From a virus: a DNA stretch of 64,000 nt. The notes below the pieces were generated by a model. The model searched no databases. It was not told the DNA's origin and saw only the letters and a program-made list of their open reading frames with translations. Below are positions 33,795-44,400 of this stretch, piece after piece; position 1 is the first letter of the stretch; the number at the start of each line of letters is the position of its first letter. The DNA lies in IMG/VR virus record IMGVR_UViG_3300048590_000661, positions 1 through 64,000 of that record; one strand, given 5' to 3'. The translations under genes and the position numbers were made by a program.

Positions 33795-34502
33795 ATGATA
33801 ATTAATGGGTATGACGTATCTATTAATAGAATATCTAATTATCTTTTATATGAAAAAATTATTAAATCTGATAAGTTTAATTCATTAATATATCCAGAAA
33901 TACCAAAAAAATGGGATGAAAAAAGAAAAGGGTGGTTAGAAAACCCAATGCATCCTGATTATTTACGTGATATAGATTTATATGAAATAGCTAAAAATAA
34001 TATTATTATAGATTTACTATTAGATGAAGTAGTTGAAATTAATATAAATTCTATTGACCAAAATGTTATTAATAGGCTTAAAAGAACTAGATTAACAGAT
34101 AATTTGAAATTAGGTATTCTAAAGCATATAATATTACAAAGTCCCAATGATATTAATAAGATAGTATACTCTACATTATTAACTGAAGCATTAGTATACG
34201 AATATATTGGATTAATTTCTATCACACGTAATGGAGTTGATATTTTAACACATGGGTTAAAGAACCCTGCTGATGCTCATATTGAAATATCACCTATTAC
34301 AGTTGGAGCATATGAGTTAGTTAGCCCATTGCATGAATATACAGCATGTATAGAGGCTAAATTAGATTGGAATAGTTGGTTAAATAATGGGTATGAGCTT
34401 AATGTAATGGCGTATACAATCGCTATTCACCGTTTAAATAAGTTAATAGACATCCACTCACAGGATGAAATTCAAAGTCAACAATCGAAAGGCAAGAAAT
34501 AA
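33795..34502 (+). CDS. Hypothetical tail-region protein, 235 aa
   Basis: The product MIINGYDVSINRISNYLLYE... is helical in the middle (YEIAKNNIIIDLLLDEVVEI) with more strands later. No family is recognised. It lies just ahead of the chaperone-like gene and the tape measure, and its pattern (ENPMHPDYLRDIDLYEIAK) is similar to helical chaperone- or assembly-type proteins. A C-terminal charged tail ends QSQQSKGKK. Confidence 0.6.
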   Translation: MIINGYDVSINRISNYLLYEKIIKSDKFNSLIYPEIPKKWDEKRKGWLENPMHPDYLRDIDLYEIAKNNIIIDLLLDEVVEININSIDQNVINRLKRTRLTDNLKLGILKHIILQSPNDINKIVYSTLLTEALVYEYIGLISITRNGVDILTHGLKNPADAHIEISPITVGAYELVSPLHEYTACIEAKLDWNSWLNNGYELNVMAYTIAIHRLNKLIDIHSQDEIQSQQSKGKK

Positions 34503-34507
34503 TTAAC

Positions 34508-34930
34508 ATGGCAACTAAAACTAATGAAGTAAAGGCTGTAACCCTTAGTACTGGTGTAGAAGTTCGGTTTGAAGACCTTAATCAAAATACAATTCAAGAC
34601 CTAGTACTAACATCTTTTTCTGGTATGAATCTACAAAAAATGGATCAAGATGAAGTTTTGCAACATGGGGATAAATTAGTTAGATATAATACAACCCTTA
34701 TTCAAGAAGGGGTATATTTGGTAGGTAGTTTAGAAGATGCTATTAAAACAATTGGGCTATCTGCTAATTGGATGAAACAGCTACTTCGTAGCGGTAAGGT
34801 AGTAGATGCTCAATACTATGACCTTGACGATGATCGTGACAAGGAAATACTTTTCTTGCGGTATCATGCTTTTAAAACTGAGGAAGATTTTGCTAAACTA
34901 ACAGAGTATACATTAGGTGGTAATCGCTAA
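34508..34930 (+). CDS. Putative tail assembly chaperone
   Basis: The 140-residue product has a beta-like front (VKAVTLSTGVEVRFEDLN) and a helical back (GSLEDAIKTIGLSANWMKQL, FLRYHAFKTEEDFAKLTE). Its location upstream of the tape measure is where siphophage chaperones lie, but no frameshift signal typical of the G/GT pair is seen. The assignment is by position only. Confidence 0.5.
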   Translation: MATKTNEVKAVTLSTGVEVRFEDLNQNTIQDLVLTSFSGMNLQKMDQDEVLQHGDKLVRYNTTLIQEGVYLVGSLEDAIKTIGLSANWMKQLLRSGKVVDAQYYDLDDDRDKEILFLRYHAFKTEEDFAKLTEYTLGGNR

Positions 34931-34933
34931 TTA

Positions 34934-35458
34934 ATGGGTTTTTCAAATGGGTTTAAGACACTAGTTAACAAGTTTAGTTGGGTTAAGTCTTTAACTTCTG
35001 GTTTAGATAATGAAGAAAGGGTTATTCGTAACCGCATTATGCCAGAACTTAGAGAGCTAGTGTCTAAATTTGATACTGATATACCCGTTGATTATGAAAA
35101 AATTGAAGATGGTGAATCTACTAGATTTACTATTGGACCAGTAGAAGGGGTATACTTCACTAGAGAAAGTGATGGTGATAGCATACCTACTTCTGCTTTA
35201 TTTAATTGGTTAAATGATGGCACTGATGTTAGACGTGTTATTTTCTTCCCTCCAGGTGAATATAAAAGAGAGTCAGAGCCTAACTCTTTATCAACAAGTA
35301 GTCAAGATAATTCCGGTGTTACAATCTATGCTAGTAAGAACTTTGATTTCCCTGGCATAGAAGCTAGAAATTGGACACGACTTTTAAGAGATAAATACCA
35401 AAGTGAGATTGAAAGAAGTTTTCTAACAGGTATTAAGCAATATCTGAGGGGTAAGTAA
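34934..35458 (+). CDS. Minor tail protein, 174 aa
   Basis: Product MGFSNGFKTLVNKFSWVKSL... with beta-rich middle (RFTIGPVEGVYFTRESDGD, LFNWLNDGTDVRRVIFFPPG) and a helical C-terminus (NWTRLLRDKYQSEIERSFL). This pattern, directly before the tape measure, fits tail-completion or tail-terminator-like proteins of siphophages. No exact family is named. It abuts the tape-measure gene. Confidence 0.6.
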   Translation: MGFSNGFKTLVNKFSWVKSLTSGLDNEERVIRNRIMPELRELVSKFDTDIPVDYEKIEDGESTRFTIGPVEGVYFTRESDGDSIPTSALFNWLNDGTDVRRVIFFPPGEYKRESEPNSLSTSSQDNSGVTIYASKNFDFPGIEARNWTRLLRDKYQSEIERSFLTGIKQYLRGK

Positions 35459-38400
35459 ATGGCATTAGTTAAGAGTGGTTTAGAAATTGAAATTAAAGGT
35501 ATTAAACAAGCACTAGATGAACTTGGTATGTTAGACCGTATCCAAGATCAATTAGCTCTATCTGCTGATAATGTAATTATTACCATTAGTGGCATGAATA
35601 AATCTATTGGTGCCCTAAATCAAAAAACTGGAACACTTAATAATGCTCTTAATCCAGATAGGTTTACTAACTTTGGTAACGCTGCTAATATAGCAGATAG
35701 TAAATTAGATGGTTTTAGTCAGGCTGTTCAAGCAACAGTCCCACACTTAAGAAATATAGCAACGGCAAGCAATGACCTTAATACTAGTGGGCTTAATACC
35801 TTATCTAACCTACAGATTAAAGATGAATCTATTAGAATTGCTGCAACTAGTGTAGAAAAATTAAAGCAAGAATTTCAAGAGCTAAATGTTATTCTTGACG
35901 GTCCTGTTGTTAAAAATATTCAAGAATTTACGGCTGCATTATCGAAAGCTAATATTGGTAATGGGTCATTTGGTACAGAAATTAACCAATTAGCATTAGG
36001 TTTTAGAAAACTTAATGAAATTAAAGACTTAAGCGCGATATCTGCTAACCTAAATAAGTTCCTAGATGTACTTAGGCGATTATCGGCTATTGAAGTTGGT
36101 GGTGCATTATCTGATTTAGATAGGTTAGCCCCTGCACTTAAGGCTGCTGGTGATGGGTTTAGGGAGTTTAATAAAACCACTAATATAAAAAACACTAGTG
36201 GGTTAGATGGGTTTATTAATGTAGTTAAAGAAATTGCTAAAGTACCACTAACAAAAATTAGTGGTGAATTGCCTATATTTGCAGTAGCTTTAGGTACATT
36301 AGCAGAAGCATTTAAAAAGTTTGCATCTGGTGCTCCTGGTGAAAAATTACCTTCTGCATTAAAAGCTGTTACATTAGCACTATCTGAATTAGTAAAAATA
36401 TCCGCTAAAGATGCAGGTAAAGGGATTGTAGATTTAGGTACAGCATTAGGTAGCGTTGCTACGCCGCTATCTAATTTTGCTAAAGCTATGCGTGATTTTA
36501 CTACTGGTAAAGGTATTACAGATTTACCTGCTAGAGCTAAAGATATTAAGGCTGCAATGCTAGATATTCGCAATGCCTTTAATTTTAAAGACATAGATAC
36601 GTTAGCACCCAAACTTCAACAACTTTCACCAGCACTTAGAGATTTTGCTAATGCATTTAAAGCATTCTCTACTGGTAAAAATACAAACTCTTTACCTGCT
36701 AATATTGCAGCAGTTTCAAAAGCACTGAATGATTTTTCTAAAATAAAGTTAGGTGATTTATCTGCTGATTTAACAACTTTGGGACCAGGAATAGAAAAGT
36801 TAGCTTTAGCATTTAGGGCTTTTACTACTGGCACTAATATTGGTGATTTACCACAACGTATCCAAGCAATTGTTAACGCTATTAATTCACTTAAGAATGT
36901 TAGAATAGAAAGCTTAGGACCAGAGCTACAAAGTGTGGTAAAACCTTTAGGCGAATTTTTTGGTGCCTTTCGCCTATTTTCTGGTAGTGAAAAATTTGCC
37001 GATATTGGTAAGCGATTCGGTGAGCTTCAAAAGGGGCTTAACGATATTAAGAAGCTTAATTTAGGTTCATTTGCTAAAGAACTTAAAGAAGTTTCTGTAG
37101 GCTTAGAATCATTAGTTAAGGCAGCGGCTTTAGTAAATAGTAAAAACCTTAGTAGCATTAGCGCAACGCTTACTGCATTACGAGCAGAATCACAAAAAGC
37201 TACATTAGCTAATCGAGCATTAGCACTTAGTTATACCTATTTAATTAACCCAGTAAAAAATGTAGCAAATGGGCTAGGTGGGTTGGCGGCTGCTATTATT
37301 AGGCTACCAATTAATATTTTTATTAACCAGCTAAAATTCTTACGTGCAGTATTTATTGGTTTCCCAATTGCAGTATTAACTAAGGGATTTCAATTATTTT
37401 TTGGTGCTATTAATTTAGTACAAAAAGCATTCTCTGGTTTTTCTACGTTAGTAGCTAAAGTAGCTAATATATTTAAAGCGTTAAGCCAAACAATGAATAA
37501 CTTAGGTATTATTGTTAAAGCCTTATTATTCCCAATTGTTGCACTTGTTAATGCCTTCAATAGCATTATTAATGTTGGTAGTAAAGTATCCTCTATCTTT
37601 ACTGCATTTAAAGTAAATCAAGTTGCTAATGATACAAAAGTATTATCAGAGAACTTAAAAAATACTAATGTAGAACTAACTAAAACAGCAGCAACTACAA
37701 CTAGAGCTAATGCTGAATTTGTTAAAACCGATGCTGTATTAACACAAGTAGGACAAGAATCCCAACGGGCTACTACTGGTGTACGTGGCATGTCTGGTGC
37801 ATTATCGGCTATTAATGTAGCACAGGTTACACTATTAGGTTTAGGTATTGCTGGTGCTACTAAGAAAATATTAGCATTTGCTGCTGCTGCTAAAAGTTTA
37901 GAAGTCATTAGTAATGTTTTTCAACGCTTAAACATGGTAGTTCGGCAATTTGGTGGGCAAATAATTGGTGGCGCATTTGAGGCAACTAGTACATTTGAAC
38001 AACAAACCCTACAAATCACTTCGCTATTAGCTAAAGAATTTGTCAAGTTAGGTAAAGCTGGCAGTGTGCAAGAAGCTTTACAATTAGATGAGCTTAATGC
38101 GACATTTAATGAATCATTAGCCATTATTAAAAGACTAGCCATTGAAAGTCCTTTTGATAATAAAGATATTATTACAGTTTTTAGAATGGCATCTAGCTTC
38201 GGGTTTATGCGTGAAGAAGCTTTAGATATGACTAGGATCTTAACTGATGCTAGTGCTGCTTTAGGTTTAACAGGTAGTGATGCTTCTGAAATTGCTAAGG
38301 TATTTGGTCAAATTAAATCGTTAGGCAAGCTATTAGCTGGTGATGTTAATCAATTAGCCCAACGTGGTATTAATGTTAAAACCATCCTTAAAGATGTAGG

Positions 38401-41400
38401 CTTGACAATGGCCGATGTGCAAGGTGGTGCATTAGATGCTGATCAAGCTATCCAATTAATTCTTACCAGTTTAGATAGAGATTTTGGTGGAAGTGCTGCT
38501 AGAGCTACAAATACATTAGCTGGTCTAGCTAGTACATTTACTAGTCTTAGAGATGATGTTTTAAGGACTACATTTACCCCATTATTTGATGCACTTAAAC
38601 CATTTGGAGCAGAACTATTAGCACCATTTCAAAATACAGACTTCTTAGAAAAAGTAACACAATTTGGCGAGGTACTTAGAGATAATGTATTAGGGGTAAT
38701 AACGGGTATAGTTCGCCCCATTGTGTTCTTGACTACTGCCTTTATCAATTTACCAAAACCTATCCAACAAGCTATATTCTTTGCTGCTAAGTTTGCCGCT
38801 ACTGCATTAGCAGTATCTACAGCCGTAGCAGTAGTGCAAGCTGGTATAGTGCTTTTTGGTACTACTTTGGCATTTATCTTCAACCCTATTTCCCTTACTG
38901 TTGGTGCATTAATATCGTTAGCAACGGTTGCATATACTGGTCGTGAGGCTATCACTAGTTTTGCCAACGCTATTGGTGGGAGTATTTATGCTCGACTTTT
39001 AGACTTAGCTAAAGTATTCCCCGTTATTGGTAATGCGTTAAATGGGCTACAAAGTGTATTTATTAGGATTAAAACTGGGTTTAATTCGTTATTTGAGCCA
39101 TCCGAAGCTACAAAACTAGCTAGATCAGTTGATACCTTCGTTCAATCTACTAATACATCTTTATCAAGTACAACAGGTTCTTTTAATGAGGTATCTTTTG
39201 CTGCGAATACAACGGCAAAAGCGCTAGGGTTAACGGGCACACTAGCTAAGAATATGGTGGCTTCTTTTATTCCTATGCGTAGAGAGTTGTCATTAGTTGC
39301 CTTAACTGGTGAGCAAGTAACTGAAGCATTAGATATTAAACCAACTGGGTTAGAAAATACTATCTCAACAATTAGCACCAGTATTAATGGGTTTAATAAT
39401 AGTATTAATAATTTATTTAGCGGTATTCAAAACACTATTCAGCCTGGAATAGATGCCGTTAGCGCTGGTGCCAACTCAATAGTGGCTGCATTTAATACTG
39501 CTGGGGTAGAAGTTACAAGCATTGGGCAATCTATACTATTAATATTTGGTGGGATAGGGCAAACTATTCTTGATGAGCTAGGTAAACTAGGCACAGGAAT
39601 ATCAGAAAGGTTAGGCGGGTTAGGTACTTTCTTTGCAGACTTCTTAACTAGCGTAACCGACTTTGGTGGTGGGTTAATTGATGCCTTCTCGCAAGGTATT
39701 TTAACATCCCTTAACTATGTAGCCGATGCCCTATTAGCTATTGCAGAATTAGTAACCTTTTGGCTAGAACCTGGGAGTCCGCCTAGATTACTTCCTGACA
39801 TTGATAAATGGGGTGCTGGATTAATCCTATCATGGATTGATGGTATGACTGCAACTATCGGCCCCGCATTTCAAGGTTTGGGTGGTATTATTGAAAAAGC
39901 GGCTGCTGGTATATTTTCTGTATTTATAGCAATAGGTAAATTCACTTTCGATACCATTATTAATAGCATCATTGCATTTGGTGGAATATTTACCCAAGTA
40001 TTTTCTAGTTTAGTCGCTGTAGGCACTGCTTTTATTGGTCAAATAGCTTTAATATTTAACTTAATCGCTAATAGCTTTCTAGTAGCTATTGACCCTGCGC
40101 TATCTTTTAAAGATAAATTTATTCGTATCCTTAATGAAGTGGGTTATTTCATTAGTGGCACATTCGTAAACGTTGGTGTATTAGTAGCTAGTGTTGCGCA
40201 AGATATTGTTAACTCACTATTAATAGTTAGCCAGTTTGTCATTAATGAGTTTGTTATTGGTTTTAATGCTATTAAAATGATATTCCCACAATTAGATGGG
40301 TTATCAACAAGAATAGCAGATTTTTCTAATAAAAGCTTGGCTAATCTACAAACTTTTGGTAATGGTGCGGCCACATTCTTTGCAGACTTACTAGATACTG
40401 TTACAGACTATGGTAGTGCTTTAATATCAGCTTTTAGCGATGGTATTATTGGTGCGGTTTCTGTAGTATCACAAGCCCTTAGTTATTTAGGTGATCAAAT
40501 AGCATATTGGTTAGCTCCTGGTTCGCCACCTCGCCTATTGCCTGAAATTGATAAATGGGGTACTGCTGCGGCTGGTGAATTTCTTGGTGGGTTTAGTTCT
40601 GCTGATTTCAGCAAAATTGAAGATTTTGGTTCTACCGCTGAAAAACTTTTAGAGAATATTAACTTAGACCCTGGAATAGATATTAATTTTCAAGGCATAT
40701 TTGAGGGGTTTGCTGGCGCATTAGCTCAAGGTAGTTTAGGTGAAGATACCTTTGCCGAAGTTAGCGCAGTAGCCCCACAAGCGGCAGCAGAGCTTCAACT
40801 ATTAGCTAGCACATATTTTTCTGTAGAAGATGCTAGTAAAAAACTAGAAGAAGCTAATGAAAAAGTTGCGGCTAGCCAAGCTAAAGTAACGGAAGAAACT
40901 GAAAAAATAGCTGAAGCTACTAAAACATATGATGACCAAATTGCAGAATTAGAAGGTCGTTTAACTGATATTGATACTGCATCTACTTATGATGCTGAAA
41001 TTAAGAAAATTGCCCAATTACAAGATGTCATTAATTCACGTTATACAAGCGAGTATGAACAAATGCAAGCGCAACGTGAAATTGAAAAGATTCGTAATAC
41101 ACAACAGCTACGGCAACTAAAAGCCGCAAAAGCTGCAAATGAGGCTAATTTACGGGCTGCTGAAGCGGAACTATCTGCCAATGAAAAAATGGCCCAACAA
41201 AGTGAAAGTAATGTAGATAAATCACAAGAAGAATTAGATGCCCTTAAAGCTAGGTTAGACCTTGCTGCTAAATTTGCTAGTGAAAATAGTGGTCTTGGCG
41301 CTGATGGCTCATTAGGTGGTAGCGATGCCGATGAAGATGGCAAGAAGCTTAAAGGTAAAAAGATAAAAATACCTAAAGGTGAAGATTTAGTTGATGCCTT

Positions 41401-44400
41401 CGATTTAGATTCTGCCTTAGCAATAGGTGAAGCTGGGTTTGCTAACTTTAATAATAAAATTCGTACTGCTTTTGATGATTTTAGGGATAAAATTCAAGGG
41501 GTCCGTGATGGCGTTAATGCTTTCTTCGATAATATTAGGGAGAAATTTGGAAGGTTACAAGAAGTATTTAAACCAGTAACGGATGCAGTTTATAAACTAT
41601 TTACAAACACAAACTTCTTAAAGACTGCATTCGTTGCTTTAGGGGTTATTTTAGCTGGGCCATTAATAATTGGTGCATTAACTACATTAGCTACAATTAT
41701 CGGTGGAATTGTAATAGCTTTAGGCCCATTTACAGGAACTTTATTACTATTAACTGGTGCATTAGGTGGTGCTGGGTTTGGCGCATACTTATTAGGTCAA
41801 AATTTAGCAGAAGCTAGTGGGTTATTTGGTGAAAGTTCAGCAATACTAAATGATGTAGTCAATAGCCTATTGACGATAGGATCAACCATTGGTACAGTAC
41901 TGTCTAATTTTGGCAGCGGTTTTATTACTGGGCTATTTGCAGATGGTCAAACTTTCTTATCTGCAATTCTTGGTTTTGATGTAACAGACCTATCTACTAT
42001 TTCTGCTAGTTTAGGGAACCTAGCCGCCGAGCTTGTACAAGAGTTTATTAGGTTTAACTTAATAATATTCAAAAGCTTTACAGGGATACTATTAGGAAAT
42101 AACCCTATTGATACATTCTTAACTGAATTAACAGGCAAGGATTATTCTGGCACTTTTGAGCAATTTGCGACTAAATTAGGTAATGACTTACGTAATTATG
42201 TCATCAAAGCATTTAACCTTTTTGAGTCTAATATAGCTAGTAGTGGAGTATTAGCGGGTGTAACTAAAACTTTAGGAACCCTTATTTCTGAAGCATTTGC
42301 TAATTTAGGCAATGCCGTAGCTGGAGTTGCTAACTTTGATTTGTCTACTATCTCATTTGATTTAGGTGGCATTACCCTTACTGGTGGGCCAGAATTAGGC
42401 ACTAAATTAGCTGGGTTATTAGGCGAAAGTTTTAACTTCTTAACTACTATTGATTTTAGCACACCTGCTACCGTCATTCAAAGTACTTTTGAAACAGCCT
42501 TCAATACTATTCAACCTATCGTTAGCCAAAAATTCTTAGAATTTATGACGCTAGTATTTGGGTCAAATAGTCAAAGCGTTATTGATGGCTTAACTACTAC
42601 CCTAGATAATATTGGGTTAGCTTTTGATCGTCTTTTCAATAATATTAATAAGCAAGGGTTAGCTGGTGGTATTCTTCAAACTATCTTTGGTGATGGTGCA
42701 CAAGCTATCTTAGCTAACTTTAGTATTGCTCTTTCTGGTTTAGAATCTGTATTTGGCTTAGTAGGTAGCGCTTTTAATACATTCTTAGCCAATATTGAAG
42801 CTAGTGGATTAGCAGATAGCCTTATTAACTTAGGCAACCAAATACTATATGCTAGCCAAGAAATACTTAAATTAATTGGACCATTAGTGGCTGGTGCGGT
42901 AGGTGGAGCTTTTGTATTATTATTAGAAGTATTTAAAGAATTACCATTTATCCTAACTAATGTCATAGACTTATTTGCCAACTTATTTGAAAGAATAGGT
43001 AATATTGCGAAAGCTATTACAGATTTGGTATTAGGCAATATTAGTTTCGGACAATTTTTAAGTGAGTTCTTTGGTAATATCTTAGGTATATTCTCTGACA
43101 TTGGAGTCTTTATTGATGGTATTGGAGATAATATTGCTAATGCAGTTAAAGGGTTTATATCTACTATTGGTGATTTAATTGGTATTGATGTACAACCATT
43201 CTTAGATAGTTTTGGCTTTATTATTGACATTATTGCTGATATTACATCTAGCCTTCTATTAGGTTGGGTATTTAAGCTTGCTACCCAATTTAACCGCTTA
43301 ACCAATATTTTTACTAAAACCAGTAAGCCATTAACAGAATTAGATAAAGCATTTATCTTTATTGGGCAAAAGGTGGCAAATTTATTTACTGGTATTAGTA
43401 GATTATTTGGTAGCTTTGGAAAATTGGGCACCAGCATTAAAAATGTTTTACCATCTACTACTAGCTTTACTAATGCCATCAATACAATTGGTGGTTTAGC
43501 TGGAGGTGTATTAAAGGCATTTTTTACATTTGCTACATCTAGTTTTGCTAAGTTTAATGCCACATTATTGGGTGTACTAGGAATAGCACTATTATTAAAG
43601 AATGGCATCATAGAAACTTTCACTGCTATTCGCGATGGTATTTCAGAGAAAATTAATGCTATTAATACATTCTTTAGTGCATTAGAACTAACTAACCCAT
43701 TCGCTTCACTATCAACTGCTATATTTGGTGAAGAAGGGTTTGTTAGTAAAATACAAGCTGTACCTGCTAGTTTTGATGGCTTATTTGCTAGTGTCGTTAT
43801 TGCAAACCCATTAGCTTTCTTTGATGACTTTTTCCCATTATTCAAACTTGCAATAGGTGAAGTTCCTGGGTATTTCACAGGGCTATTAGATACAATAACA
43901 ATAGTTAACCCATTTGACGCACTTAATGACTTCTTATTTAGTGAAACTGGATTTGTGAGTAAAGTATTAGGAATTGGTTCTTCGTTCGTTACAACTGCCG
44001 AAGATATTACTGGGATTAATATTATTGACCCATTTGAAGCGATTAAAATTACGCTAGGGTTAGTAAAAATAGCAGTAGATGAAATTCCTGGGCTAATAAC
44101 TAATTTAAGTAAAGCAATTAATGAGTTAACTGTTACTGATGTATTTGCCGCTATTGCTGAATCTACAAACTTCTTAGTAGAAGGCGCACAAAACCTATTA
44201 GAAATAGATTTAAGCGGCTTTAGTAATGTATTTGCTCCTGTCACTGCTACAATTGATGGTCTAGTAGAGAAATTTAATAACTTAACACAAACCTTTAAAG
44301 ATGCAGCAAACTTAGTTCCTGGTATTAATATTGGTGGTGCAGAATTAAGTGGCGTAGAAGTTATTCAAGAAAAAATCAAGACGGAGTTCGGAAATACACC

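Noticed and set aside
34508-35458. Programmed frameshift of a G/GT chaperone pair
   Set aside because: The two genes have separate starts and stops, 3 bases apart, and no slippery heptamer was seen at the junction.
42676-44244. 522-aa minus-strand frame inside the tape measure gene
   Set aside because: It is an antisense shadow of the low-complexity tape measure, with no own ribosome-binding site or domain.
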